Part shown: positions 32,607 through 44,224 of the stretch, piece by piece | Layout of the letters: the number at the start of each line of letters is the position of its first letter | Position numbering within the stretch: the first letter of the stretch is position 1 | Source: Thereva unica | Lineage: Eukaryota > Arthropoda > Insecta > Diptera > Therevidae | Reading direction: 5' to 3' | Length of the DNA: 64,000 nt | NCBI GenBank assembly: GCA_949987705.1 | Contig: OX465282.1 | Location: 97,018,070-97,082,069, forward strand | Position numbers and translations under genes: made by a program | Notes under the pieces: model-generated | What the model saw: the letters and a program-made list of their open reading frames with translations, nothing else | Databases searched by the model: none | What the model was told of the DNA's origin: nothing

Positions 32607-33339
32607 AAAATACAATTATGTTACTATTTGAATTACCTAAGTTAAGTTTAAAGTATTAATTTGCTAAGTAGAGAGTAAAATACTTCAATTACAATTCTTA
32701 AGTTACCTTTGTGTTTTTATAAAAGAAAGATTTACGTTTTATTTATTCTTTTCCTCTAAGGAGCTTTTTTAAGTAACAAATAAGTTTATTTTTCTTTATT
32801 AGGACACTAATTGCTTATAATACAATTATTTTTCATTTATACACCAAAAAACCTACTAAGTCCATCCCATCATAATCAAAACCTGCTACAAATATAAATT
32901 ATTATAAGTTTTTTGTCCGCCCTGTAAAATTTCATAAAAGTTAATTAGTAGGTTTACGCTCTACGGCGACGATATTCTACTCACTACAAACTATTATTGA
33001 GAAAAAAAATTAGTGAGTTAACATTTGGTTAGAGGTCTGCGTTCGAATTTTGCTCTCACGTACTGGACTATAAACTAAAGTGATTTCAATCAACAGCGAA
33101 GTCAGTGACATCTTCCGTGTGATTTATCTTTTCTTGAGTCATAAATTAATTTGCATTGCATTAACGCAAGGTCAAACAAAATTCTAACAACATATAAACA
33201 ATTGAGGTGTTGATAATAAGCAGATCGAACTGCCCATTGCTTCATTACAAATATTTTTATTTTCAGTCTGTCACAGCCAAATTAATTTTCAGTGTTTAAA
33301 AAAAACGACCGTTAGTAAAATTTCAAAATATTTCATTTG
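32607..33339. other. No gene seen
   Basis: AT-rich flank of the broken transposon-type gene. Nothing recognised. Confidence 0.45.
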
Positions 33340-34130
33340 CCAACGATCAGGTGTATGATGGCATCAAAAGAAGCGGGAGAATTTTCCTTTTCTTCAGAGA
33401 CAAAACAAAGAGAAATTAACGAAAGCAAACACGGTCCCCGGCTAATTGCACGCACACATGTTGCAACAATATATATAATTCTGAATAAAGAATTCCTGCG
33501 CGGTTATGAGGGCACATGCCTTCGGTCATTGGATAACAGGTGCAAAGTCAAACAGCATGACGCGTGAACCTGCCGCAGTCTTAACCGATAAATTCTGTAA
33601 CTGTTCTCCCGCCATTCATATAAATAGGGATATTTTCCAACATTTCGAAAACAAGAACTCTCACAGTCTTTTGCCCTCCTCACCTGACCTCTTGAAAGGG
33701 GCGCGCGGAACGGCTGGAATTGGACAGCAACCTGCAGCACTTTTAATTCGGCACTTGTGCCGCCTTTTTATGCAGCAGCCCGCAGGTGACGAATAGACCT
33801 TGCGCGAGTGGAGTAATTAACATAATCCCATGACATCGACCAGCCGCATATGTGCTCAACTGCCGAACCTGAAATAATGGCAACAAGTGAATTTCCTCGT
33901 AATATTCGTAAACTTACTTCTCTTTGCCGCGCGTTTTATTTTGATATGAAAACAACGCGATTTACTCGCGGCTCGGAACGTTCAACAGACGCAAATTTGA
34001 CGAACCGTGAAGCAATTGTTCATGGTTTATGCCGCAGCAGTTCGACTGCGCGAGGGCTTTACAGATGGGATCAAGTGGAAATTGGCCCATTGGTGCGCAC
34101 TGACAGTGTCACCGGGTTCGGACGGACGTT
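33340..34130 (+). other. GC-balanced unique region, candidate untranslated first exon ending in GTGAGT
   Basis: This 800-bp block stands out from its AT-rich surroundings in base composition and is not related to any repeat in the window. It holds a TATAAATA box at 33619-33626, CA-rich sequence 30 bases downstream, and a consensus splice donor GTTGTGAGT at 34131. Short frames inside it (e.g. 33850-34134) encode nothing recognisable. It could be a promoter with an untranslated exon, an enhancer, or an unrecognised transposon leader. Linking it to the RASSF gene 22 kb downstream is speculative. Confidence 0.35.
33619..33626 (+). promoter_or_regulatory. TATA-box candidate
   Basis: CATATAAATAGGGA is a strong TATA consensus in a GC-balanced stretch. 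A plausible start would be around 33650, within CTCTCACAGTC. No transcript evidence. Confidence 0.35.
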
Positions 34131-34554
34131 GTGAGTCAACTCAGTTGTAGCTCAAAATGTTTTCTATTACTTTCTAGTGTTTTTTTTTTTTGGATTTCTA
34201 CAATTTCACAATTGAAATTTTAAAAATATTCCTTGTTGTACGTGAACCGCAACGTTGTGGTGTAAATTGAATTCATTCATTGTTTTTTTCTAATTCGTTA
34301 TCGAGGAGAGCAATAAAATTTTAATAGGGATACTACGCATGTTGTTTTGGTTTTATTATTTGAAGTCATTGCTCCGATTTATTTCAGAGCAAATCATTAA
34401 TTCGTCATACCTTTCGAAAAACTATTTTACAAATATGTATAGAGCAAAATAAGGGATTAAATTGTATTTAGTGAATTTAAGGATATAAGTGCGAAGTAAG
34501 CATATTTTTACTGTTGAGTTTGAGAATGCTGATCAAATGTTAGGTTCAGTCTGT
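34131..34554. other. No gene seen
   Basis: AT-rich; begins with the candidate splice donor. Nothing else recognised. Confidence 0.45.
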
Positions 34555-34700
34555 TAAAGAATACTATCAACAATATTGAAAATAATATTGAGCAAAATAT
34601 TGACGGTTTCCTCTTTTGCACCAGACAATCTTTCAATATCACCCACAAACCGTCAATAATATTTTGCAAATCAATATATTGCACAATATTATTGATACTC
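34555..34700. repeat. AT-rich inverted repeat (possible small MITE)
   Basis: ACTATCAACAATATTG...GACGGTTT on the left is inverted as AAACCGTCAATAATATT...AATATTATTGATACT on the right, an imperfect hairpin of about 55-bp arms. Its right edge coincides with the target duplication of the hAT MITE that follows. Confidence 0.55.
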
Positions 34701-34705
34701 TAGAG

Positions 34706-35542
34706 CAGTGGTTCCAAAACTTTATTTCGTACGGAACCTTTCCACAATGTATAAAATTTGGCGGAACCCAACGATGAAAAAATAAAATAATATATGATAT
34801 ATGTATATATTCATCCTTTAATATATTTTAAAACGTTTTTATTAGCTCGCTCTGTTTGTCCGGTATATATCTTGCAATCGATTTTTTTAATATATACTTC
34901 CGGTTACCCGATCACCCTGAAATTTTGCACACAACTTCAGCTCCGATGACAATGCAATATGGTATATTCATTATACCGTTAGATCCATGGCGGCCGTCCC
35001 AAGAGGACGGATTACTGTTTTCTTCACGGAACAAATTTTGCAATCAATTTTTCAAATACTTCCGGATATCCTATCATGCTGAAACTTTGCATACAGCTTT
35101 AGCTCCGATGACAATTCAATATGGTATACTCAATATACCTTTAGATCCATGGCGGCAGTCTCAGGAGGGCGGGTTGAAATATTCTTCACAACCCCTTCGA
35201 CATGGGTATCAAATGAAAGGGTAAGATAAGTAGAACACCTTAACCAATATAGCATACTCAATATATCGTTTGGTCCATGGCGCCCATCTCAAGAGGGCGG
35301 ATTACCATTTTCTTCACAACGGGAATATGGAATGGCGGCCAAAATGTTACGCGGCGTAACGTAGACCAAATTTCAAAGAAGAAGGGCCACTCGCACTTTC
35401 TGATTAGCAAGAACGCGTTAAACAGCCGGCGCAGCGCCAGTGAGTTTGCGAATGTATTTGCGCTTCGGCGCTGGTGACACGGAACCCTAAAATTTCTTCG
35501 TGGAACCGTAAGATTCCGCGGAACCTACTTTGGGAATCACTG
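34706..35542. mobile_element. hAT MITE with CTCTAGAG 8-bp duplication
   Basis: The left end CAGTGGTTCCAAAACTTT and inverted right end CAGTGATTCCCAAAGTAGG fit hAT termini. Exact CTCTAGAG copies flank it (34698-34705 and 35543-35550), matching nTCTAGAn. The interior of 837 bp is non-coding. It has an internal duplication of about 150 bp (CTTCCGG...CTCCGATGACAAT...TAGATCCATGGCGGC, at about 34895-35010 and 35060-35180, partly a third time to 35300). It also carries GGGTATCAAATGAAAGGG near 35203, the same motif as the arrays at 12.3 and 14.4 kb. Confidence 0.85.
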
Positions 35543-35550
35543 CTCTAGAG

Positions 35551-36255
35551 ACCCCATTCAAGTTTCCAAAGTGATGTTTTACTGCAAACTTTTCCAACCA
35601 AAAAATGTTATTACATATGTAGTGCCGTCTAGTTGGCCAGAAGGTCCAAAATGAATGATAAGTTTCATAGTGACATACAGAAATGAAATAAAGCGTGTTC
35701 AACTGTAGCCGCCCTTAACCGAAGCTGCACCGAAGTTTAATAATGTTCAGTTCAATCCATAAAAGTGGCTTTACCGGCGTTGCTTAATTCAGAAAGCTTC
35801 GTGTCTGACGTATTACCTAAATTTGGAAACTTCGTTACTGAGGTGTAGTTGTTTCAGTTCTGACCCTGCATAAAATTGTCAAAAGTACATCAGCCCAATG
35901 GAATGACAACCTCTCCATAATTCAAGCCAAGTAGGTGCCAAGCAGTTCTTTATAATTGCGAACTTAGGTCCGACTAAACAACGATTTTGAGTTCATTCAA
36001 GATAGGAGCTACAGAAATCATATCGATCTCAATACTATAAAGTACTCTCTTAGTTTCAACACAACCTACATCTCCATCCCATCCGTCCATTTCAGTGGAC
36101 GGTGTAAAACTAATGGATGACCCATCTCTTAACATCATAACATTGACTCATGATCTGCTATTTCGCTATACTAATGTAGCGATTGTTTCACTGAAATTAA
36201 AACAGCCTACAGCTATTTGACCTCCACAACAATGTTCTGCCAACAACACCAGATT
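35551..36255. other. No gene seen
   Basis: Fairly unique-looking sequence with no open frame of note and no transposon ends. Confidence 0.45.
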
Positions 36256-36330
36256 CAGTGGCGGATACAAGGAGGGTAGGGGGAATGAGTGACATTCCCA
36301 CCAAGACTCCTTGATTTATGCATCCCAACT
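36256..36330 (+). mobile_element. Orphan hAT left terminus
   Basis: Begins CAGTGGCGGATACAAGGAGG, the CAGTGGCG form shared by several hAT ends in this window. No matching right end with a duplicated target was found. Confidence 0.5.
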
Positions 36331-36886
36331 AACAAACTCTCCAGAGCGAAACTCTTGCAAATTTTGAAATTATCTCATAAGACTCTCTTAACACTCTTCG
36401 ATAGTCTCAAGAGCATAACTTTTTTAATAAGATTGAAATTAAGTCTCATAGTAGTATTATTATGAGATAATAAGACTACTAGAGTTACTAAGTCTTTCAT
36501 TCTCATAATGAGATAATGTTTATACTCTTATTTTGAGTGCAAGAAAACCTCTATTCTTAGAGAGTCTTTTTTATGAAAGCTTTACTCTCAAAGGTTGTAA
36601 CTGTCAAAAAAATGTCCTTATGCGTGTTAAACTGCTATAACACTTATAAGAAAGTTCTTACAAGACTTCAAGTATATCCCTTATAAAAATGCTCTTATTA
36701 GACGAAAAATGTTAAAACATTTATAACAAGACTTTTACTAGTGCAAAAAGATTACCATCTCATAACTAGAGTTTTGTTCTTATAAAAAAACTTAAACCAC
36801 CGAGCGGCCATCCTTTCTCTTAATTTAGAATTTTATGGTAAAACAAAATTCCATAAGTCAAGCTCATTTATTTACTCAATTGAATA

Positions 36887-37661
36887 TGTAGAGTAACTTC
36901 GGGTAATATGGCACACCATAAGCCTTTTTGGAAGTTAAACACGAAATTTATGAGTTCAAACGGTCTTAATTGGTTAATTCAGTCTTACAACCATATATTA
37001 ATAGTAAATTAGAAATTTAAGGTAATTAAGTTCAAAGTATAGCTTTAATAAACTTTTTTCGTAAACTTGAATAATGCTTAGAATTTAAAGATGGTTGGCC
37101 AATATGGCCTAGGGTCATATTACCCTAGAAATGAAGTGAGGCATATTGCACACCATAACAAATAGAAGCGAAAATTAAAAGGAATAAACTTTGCCGTATT
37201 TTGCAGAGCCAAATACGCAGAAAAAAACGTCAGTTACCTACCACTCCTGATGGACTATATTGGCCATCTAACTGGTGAGCCATATTGGCCACAGAGGCAT
37301 TTTTGACAAATAAAAATCTAACTCAAAAGCTAGCGAATAATATGCTTTAAAACTATCACCACACTATAGATTAATGCTTACATACAAAGCTATGCACTAC
37401 CAATGTTAAAACCAATGATAATTTGAGGAACTGATATTAGTGAAACTTACCACAAAAATTACATCAAATGACGTAATTTTGGATCGTTGCACGTTCTAGA
37501 CACATGCGCACTCGCTATAACATAGGGATCGACTGAGTATGCAAAGGTAAAGGGCGTGCCAATATGCCGAACACTTTCACCTCTTCAGTTGGTTTGTTTC
37601 GAGAGATAATTAAATGTGCCATATTGGCCGACTAGGCCATAATACCCGAAATTACTCTACA
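36887..37661. mobile_element. MITE with TA duplication (Tc1/mariner-like)
   Basis: The left end TGTAGAGTAACTTCGGGTAA and inverted right end TGTAGAGTAATTTCGGGTAT match over about 26 bp with two or three differences. TA flanks both sides (36885-36886, 37662-37663). The 775-bp interior repeats CCATATTGGCC-like and CAATATGGC-like blocks in both orientations near the ends. Non-coding. Confidence 0.75.
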
Positions 37662-37673
37662 TAGTATAAAAAG

Positions 37674-37767
37674 TTATGTTTTTTAGATGATATACCATTT
37701 TGAAATAAATTATTGAGCAATTATGTTTTTTAGATGATATACCATTTTTAAATAAATTATTGAGCAA
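37674..37767. repeat. 47-bp tandem duplication
   Basis: Two adjacent 47-bp units (TTATGTTTTTTAGATGATAT...GAGCAA; 37674-37720 and 37721-37767) differ at one base. Probably a local replication-slippage duplication. Confidence 0.85.
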
Positions 37768-38304
37768 TACTAAAGTTTTTATTTTTTCCACAAGAAATTT
37801 TCAAAAAATTTATTAAAATTTGATTATTTTTAACGCGCTTTCATTTTTATCGAGGTAAAATTGTTATTATTATCAGTAAAATTTCAATCGCAATAAAATT
37901 TTAGCTTATATTTTCGCTAAAAATCTAATTCTAAATTCTATAATCATACAGAATAATTATTAAATTCTAAAGTGTTATATTTTTCGAATTGTGTCTTATG
38001 ACAATTATTTAGAGCAAATAACTCCCATAAAATTTATTTTATTCTAAACAGCATCGCCTTTCCATATATTGCTCCCTTTCTAACGGTTCTGTTAAAGAGA
38101 GTATAGCTCTTATAGCACCCTTATAGTTACCCTTGCAAAGAAAGCTAAGGTATTTTTATAAGACAAAAATAACTCTCATAATTATTGTGCCATTTAATTC
38201 TGACAACGCACTCATATAGCACTTGTAGTGTTCTATAAGAGTAAGTTATTAAAAAAGTCGAATATCCTCTCATAAGACACTAGTAGAGAGTATGTTAAGA
38301 AAGT

Positions 38305-39646
38305 CACGATCGTATAGACAGGTCTGCGAACTTCATATACCATCCCATAGAGTGAAGTGTGATTGATATCGTTCGACTTTGAAGTAGTTCTTGAATGGAT
38401 CACTGGCGGCGCAGTAGTCGAAGTACCAAAGGAGGTGGGTCAAAAATGCCCCAGGCCCTGCGCAAAAGAAAAGTATCTCAGATTATCGGCTATAATGAGT
38501 ATTGAATTTCTGTATAGTTGTTATATCCCGTAACTGTGGATAAGGTGTTAATAATGCTATTTCTTTTTATTCGGGCAAAATGACTAATTAACCCTGTATT
38601 TTTGTAACGCCATAACATATTTTCATGAATATGATATCAGTGTACACAGAATACTCCCACCTATCTAAAATTGTAAGAGCGACGGTACCACAGTACCAAC
38701 TTCCAGAGTTATGAGTCGTCAAAGTCAAAATTTTGTATTTTTTAACAAAAATGTCACCTTCAACCACCTTTTTCTCCAAAATATTCATAGTCAACTAATC
38801 TTTTTTTTTCCCAGAATAAGAAAGTTTGAAGTGTTTCCTATGAATAATGTCCAGACAATTTTTATGCTACGACCTTTACTTTCGAAGTTATAAGCAATTT
38901 TAATACTAAAATTGGCGCTAATTTCGTACTTTTTTAGTACGCTTTTTCCTAAGCTTATTTCGAAAAAAACCAAGTGACAATTTTAAAGTCAAAATTGCTT
39001 GCAATTTCCCCAAATAAGGCCAGTTTTAGCATTTAAATTGCTTATATCTTCGAAAGTAAAGGCCGTAGCATAAAAATTCTCTGGACATTATTCATAGGAA
39101 ACACTCCAAGCTTTCTTATTCTGGGGAAAAAAACATTAGTTGACTATGAATATTTTGGAGAAAAAGGTGGTTGAAGGTGACATTTTTGTTAAAAAATACA
39201 AAATTTTGACTTTGACGACTCATAACTCTGGAAGCTGGTACTGTGGTACCGTCGCTCTTACAATTTTAGATAAGTGGGAGTATTCTGCGTACACTGATAC
39301 CTTATTCATGAAAATATGTTATGGCGTTACAAAAATACAGGGTTAATTAGTCATTTCGCCTGAATAAAAAGAAATAGCATTATTAACACCTTAGCCACAG
39401 TTACGGGATATAACAACTATACAGAAATTTAATACTCATTATAGCCGATAATCTGAGATACTTTTCTTTTGCGCCGGGCCTGGGGTAATTTTGTATGGGC
39501 TGTGACCCACCTCCTTTCGACCGCGTGCTCTTCGTGAACTTCTTCAAATACGCCATCTGCAGTCTAAATCAAGAAGCTCCAGTAGCGATACGCGTATCAG
39601 TCACAGGTTTGAGCAACGAGTTCGCAGACCTGTCTATACGGCCGTG
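38305..39646. mobile_element. Foldback element with 9-bp target duplication (MULE-like)
   Basis: The outer ends CACGAT/GCCGTG plus CGTATAGACAGGTCTGCGAA are inverted (38311-38330 and 39621-39640 are exact inverses). After about 100 bp of poorly matching sequence the arms match again for about 470 bp (38432-38905 and 39033-39500), nearly identical by eye. The centre is about 130 bp. TAAGAAAGT flanks both sides exactly (38296-38304 and 39647-39655). A 9-bp duplication with long inverted arms is typical of Mutator-like and Foldback elements. The 68-aa frame present in both arms is a by-product of the duplication. Confidence 0.8.
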
Positions 39647-39690
39647 TAAGAAAGTAGATGCTGACATGAAAAGGTATGCAGACCGTTCGT

Positions 39691-39860
39691 TATACTAGAG
39701 CGCGTGGTCGAATTCGTATTGAGTATATTTAAGTGTTGCGGATAAACTTGGAAGCAAATGACTTCATTTGAAAATTCGAACGATTTCAGGAGATATTAGC
39801 AAAACTAATCAATGAAAGGACTTGTCAGAATTTTCCGAAAAGGCCAAATGTTTCGGACCT
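39691..39860 (+). repeat. Dispersed repeat related to 49722-50080
   Basis: Shares TCGAATTCGTATTGAGT, a GATAAAC block, GGAGATATTAGCAAAACT and CAAATGTTTCGG-like sequence with the stretch leading into the tandem array at 50.1 kb. Non-coding. Confidence 0.5.
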
Positions 39861-40091
39861 AGTTGTTTTCGTATCGTGACTACAAGTCCATAGATGTCCC
39901 GGCTCTATTGCAAGAATGTTCCTCACTACCATCAGTGGCGGTTCCTCTTTGGAAGCAAAGGAAGCACTGCTTCCCTTGACCAAATAGGCAACTTCATAAA
40001 AATTAATTGAAATATGTATCAAGATTAATCAGAAGAAAAATCTCAATATATTTCCTCCACTGGAAACACTAAGTATGCAATGTACAGATTA

Positions 40092-40559
40092 AGCCTGTTC
40101 GTTTACTCCAAATGGGATCCCTCGGGATCCCATTTGCGCCAATTTCGTGTTCGCTTACTTTCTCGGGATCGAAAAAGAGGGGAAATTTTCGCTTCCCCTC
40201 TTGCCAATTTGTGCCAGAGGTTTTGAGTCCCGGCGATTGTGGATTGCTGTTTGTAGTGTATTTGAATTGTCAAAAGGAACTGTCAATTATCATGTTAAAC
40301 CAAAACGATTACGACTTGATGAAAATAAGTTCTTTATTTGGTGCCTAGTAACAAGATTTTAAATAATTTCATGCATAAATTATTAGTTTCAATAGCTTTA
40401 TGTCATTAATTTGAAGACCCAAGTGATTTCTAGGTTAGATTTGCCAAAAACAGCCCAGAAGGTGTTCGCTTACTTTCATATTTTTATCCCCACTCTTCAA
40501 TTTTATTGTCAAAAATCTCGGGATCCCGAGGGATCCCATTTTAAGTAAGCGAACAGGCT
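40092..40559. mobile_element. MITE with TA duplication nested in the hAT
   Basis: The left end AGCCTGTTCGTTTACTCC and inverted right end AGCCTGTTCGCTTACTTA each lead into a palindromic ATGGGATCCCTCGGGATCCC block. TA flanks both sides (40090-40091 and 40560-40561). 468 bp; no recognisable protein. A 3-bp ATT reading of the duplication is also possible, so the superfamily is uncertain. Confidence 0.7.
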
Positions 40560-41570
40560 TATTTTTGTATACAAAATGTACCATTGAGATTTATCACACT
40601 ACTGTATACAAAGAGTAAAGTCTTGGCCACGATTCGAGCGGCGAATGGTGAGCGGCAGAGTGGCAAATACTAAAGTGCTTCTCGCCGCTCTTATCGTGGC
40701 CCAAGCCTTACACAACGTGGGGAAGCTGTGATATCGTCAGCTTCTTTGCCTCAGAAAATCAATGTGAAAACTCCAACACATTCAATTTGATTGAACTCAC
40801 ACTCACGCAAAGGTTTGCGTTGATACAGTACCCTCAGAAGCTGAGCTAAACGTAGCTTCTTTGGAGCCGAACAGTGGGTTATGAGAAGTCGAAGATACAG
40901 AAATTTTCTGTATCCACCGTATTCTCTTTGTTTTCTTGATTTCGTTTCTGGTAATGTTTTGGTTTCGAGTAAGAACTAAATTTACTCTTGCAAATTTACT
41001 TCGAAATTTGTTTTTGACTCTTAAAATATGAATTTTCGTTTATTGTATATTGAGTGAAGAAAAAAGAGATCGAAGATAGGTAAAGATTCTCTTTATCTTT
41101 TGGTTTTCTAGGGGGTGGCAGGCGGTGTTTATTAAAAATAAGCTGATAACTTTGTAGCTTCCATTATATTTTTTATGATTATCTTTAAAGAAGATTTAAA
41201 GGAATAGTTATGAATTGTATTTTCGAGTTCGGGTTGCCTAAAGTGTTTTTTTGCAAGAAGATTGTAATGATGGTGAGCGAAGGTTACAAAAGAAAATAAG
41301 GGGTGTATGCGAGGTATGCAGGGTTTTATTATTACTATCTTTTTTAGATTTAGAGCCAAAATTATGCATTTGCATGAAAAATTAAATGAGATCAAAGTAG
41401 TAGTTGCAGTTTTTCAATGGCTTTTCTTTAGGCGCTTTAATTATCAACAGAATCTGAAAAAAGGCGCAAAATGCCCTCTAGCAGCGAAACTATTTCGAAA
41501 AAATTGCAAATGCAAAAATTCACGATTTGCGATTCGTATAGCATTCGATGTAACTAGAAACTGGAAATGG
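40560..41570. other. No gene seen (hAT interior)
   Basis: Mixed AT-rich sequence; 40620-40700 has a short inverted GAGCGGCGA/TCGCCGCTC pair. No transposase motifs recognised. Confidence 0.45.
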
Positions 41571-44050
41571 AACTTAGCGAGACCAGATGGCCCGATGCGG
41601 GGGAACATATCTGCCCAAATGGTGAGTCCTTTTTATATTCTGGCAGAAACGAAACTGAAAGCCGTAGGAGTGGCGTTGGTGTAATACTCACCAAAGAAGC
41701 CAGGTCCAGCCTCATTAGCTGGTCACCAGTTTCTGAGAGGATTATTACCGTGCGCCTGCGTACCAGACTAAGAAGTACTACGGTAGTCCAATGCTATGCT
41801 CCAACTGAGGACGCTGAAGATGACATCAAAGACGAGTTCTATTTGCGGCTGAATGAGGTTTTTCGCTCTATTCCAAGGGGAGACATCATTGTATTAATGG
41901 GTGACTTAAACGCACAGATCGGCCGTGACAACACCGGCCTTGAACAAACAATTGGAAATCAAGGTCTAAGCCAAGTTACCAATAACAATGGTGAGCTTTT
42001 CGTTGACTTCTGTAGCTCCCACCAACTCATGGTAGGTGGAACTTACTTTTGTCACAAGAAGATACACAAAGAGACCTGGGTATCGCCCGATGGTAGGACG
42101 AGAAATCAGATAGATCATGTGGCCGTAAGCCGCAGATGGAGAACTATCCTTGAGGATGTCAGGAGTTTCAGGGGAGCAGACACTGGAAGCGACCACCATT
42201 TGGTTGTAGCAACTATTCGCCTTAAGATCGCCGCAATCAGAAACGTACAACGCGATGCTATAAACCGTAGACGGTTCAACGTAGATCTTCTGCGGGAGAG
42301 CGTTAAAAAGCGGGAATTTGCTGGAAAGCTACAGCAAATATTAAACCAGCACAACGTTTCTGACGACACAAATATTGAAGAGCTGTGGAGTAGGACAAAG
42401 GGCGCAATATTGACGGCTGCGGAATCGAGCATCGGTTATGTCCAAAGAAACCAGCAACACTGGATCTCGGACACAACCTGGCAAAAAATAGAACGCAGGA
42501 GAGCCCTAAAAAATAACGTAAACTCTACAAGCGACCCCGAAAGACGTTACCAACTTGAACGGGAATACTCCCAATTACACCGGGAAGTAAAGAGAAGTGT
42601 CCGGCGTGATAAAAGGCAGCAGATAAATGAGCTCGCAGAAAAAGCGGAAAACGCGGCAAACACAGGCAACAGTAAGGTGCTGTACCAAATCACTAAACAG
42701 CTCTCGGGAAAGCACTCTACTAAAAAGCATGCCGTTAAGAGTGCGGATGGAAGGCTGCTGTGCAGCGACGAGGAGCAGCTCCAAAGATGGAGAGATTACT
42801 TCTTCGCCGCCCTGAATGGTTCATTTACACAGGAACCTCAGGAAACCAGCAACAATGCACAGCCAATTCGAATCACCACCCGGGCCCCATCCAAGACGGA
42901 AATAGTAACCGCAATTCATGCGATGGCCAATGGTAAAGCAGCTGGAAAAGATGGCATCCCGCCAGAATTGTTGAAAGCCGACTCAAGCCTCATAGCAGAT
43001 GCGCTTCAGCCAATCCTACAAATAGCATGGAACACCTGTACCTTTCCGGAGGATTGGACGGAAGGTATCATAGTCAAAATACCAAAAAAGGGGGACCTAA
43101 CAATATGCGACAACTGGAGAGGCATCTGTTTACTATCTACTGTGGGCAAAATTTTGTCCCACATATTACTATCTAGGATAAGTGAGGCAGTAGACCGAAC
43201 GCTTAGGAGGCAGCAGGCCGGATTCAGGAAGGGCCGCTCATGTATTGATCATATCAACACCTTACGAATTATAGTGGAGCAGTCTACTGAATTCCGATCC
43301 CCCCTTTACCTTGCTTTCGTAGATTATGAGAAAGCGTTCGACTCGGTCAATAGGAGCTTTATATGGCAGGCACTACGGCGACGTGGACTGCCTGATAAAA
43401 TAATAGAATTGATAAAAGCCCTATATAACAATTCCAAATGCAGAGTTCTCCATAACGGAAAATTATCCGACAGCTTCGAGGTGAGCTCAGGAGTACGACA
43501 AGGATGCCTACTCTCGCCTTTACTATTTCTTATAGTAATAAATGACATCCTTGTCGGCGCTCTAGATAGTAGAACAGGCGGCATACAATGGGGTTTGTTA
43601 GACCGCCTTAAGGATCTCGACTACGCAGATGATATCTGTTTGCTGGCCCACAGACACCAGGACCTCAAAAACATGATTAACAATTTGGCAACAGAAAGTA
43701 GTCCAGCAGGCTTAAGGCTAAATCCGACTAAAACTAAAGAAATGCGGATAAATGCAAACACCATTGAACGAACAGCGCTGAATAACCGTGACGTGGAACT
43801 GGTAAATAAATTCTGCTACCTCGGTAGTATTATTACCGAAAATGGCGGTGCAGAAGAAGATGTCAGTTCCAGAATAAATAAAGCACGCAAGGATCCCGTC
43901 GAGTAGGACGACCTAGAACAACGTGGAGGAGAACCCTACTAGCAGAAGCCGCAACAACTGGGAGATCCTGGTCGGAGCTGAGAGCTGTCGCGCAAAACAG
44001 AGTCCGCTGGAGGGCAACTGTTTCCGCCCTATGTCCCATGAGGGATTAAA
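41571..44050 (+). pseudogene. Family A non-LTR retrotransposon, best preserved copy (endonuclease + RT)
   Basis: An open frame runs 41567-43906. The endonuclease keeps LSETRWPDAGE, VVQCYAPTED, MGDLNAQIG, RNQIDHVAV and GSDHHLVVA (catalytic Asn and the SDH triad region). A linker with many Arg/Lys follows. The RT has GKAAGKDGIPPELLK, DNWRGICLLSTVGKI, QAGFRKGRSCIDH, FVDYEKAFDSVNR, SSGVRQGCLLSPLLF and DLDYADDICLLAHR (YADD intact). It is truncated at the 5' end (first endonuclease strands missing). A deletion at about 43886 removes about 340 bp of the C-terminal region and shifts the frame. The 3' end (VSALCPMR region) remains, with an ATGATGATGA tail. It lies inside the hAT. Confidence 0.9.
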
Positions 44051-44224
44051 GGAGCGCAATGATGATGAGAAACTGGAAACAATTTCTTATGTTTTGCTTA
44101 TCTGATTCCACTATATGTTATTTTCAGTTTTTTTAGTTAAAGCCTCCGATACTTTTACTTTTATCGTTCGCTTTGCGCGTTGCTTCCCTTATGCTGAACC
44201 TTACGAGCCGCCACTGACTACCAT

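Larger units (their letters stand above)
36331..38304. repeat. Block with many CTCATAAGA/TCTTATGAG motifs around a nested MITE
   Basis: From 36360 to 36800, and again from 38080 to 38300, CTCATAAGA, CTTATAAGA, TTATAAGAG and their inverses recur every few tens of bases in both orientations. Sequences such as TTATTAAAAAAGT appear near both edges in opposite orientation. This looks like subterminal repeat clusters of one large non-autonomous element, now carrying the MITE at 36887-37661. The exact ends are not resolved; its right part is interrupted by the foldback at 38305. Confidence 0.5.
39933..44216. mobile_element. hAT-bounded element, 4.28 kb, with 8-bp duplication and nested insertions
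   Basis: The left end CAGTGGCGGTTCCTCTTTGG and inverted right end CAGTGGCGGCTCGTAAGG share their first 9 bases and most of 12. ACTACCAT flanks both sides exactly (39925-39932 and 44217-44224). No hAT transposase was seen inside. The interior contains a TA-flanked MITE (40092-40559) and a long family A LINE (41571-44050). The left terminus has an inverse-oriented relative at 20540-20660. Confidence 0.85.

Noticed and set aside
38588..39346. A 68-codon ORF present twice in opposite arms as a conserved small protein
   Set aside because: It is duplicated only because the two arms of the foldback are inverted copies; there is no domain or independent evidence of coding.
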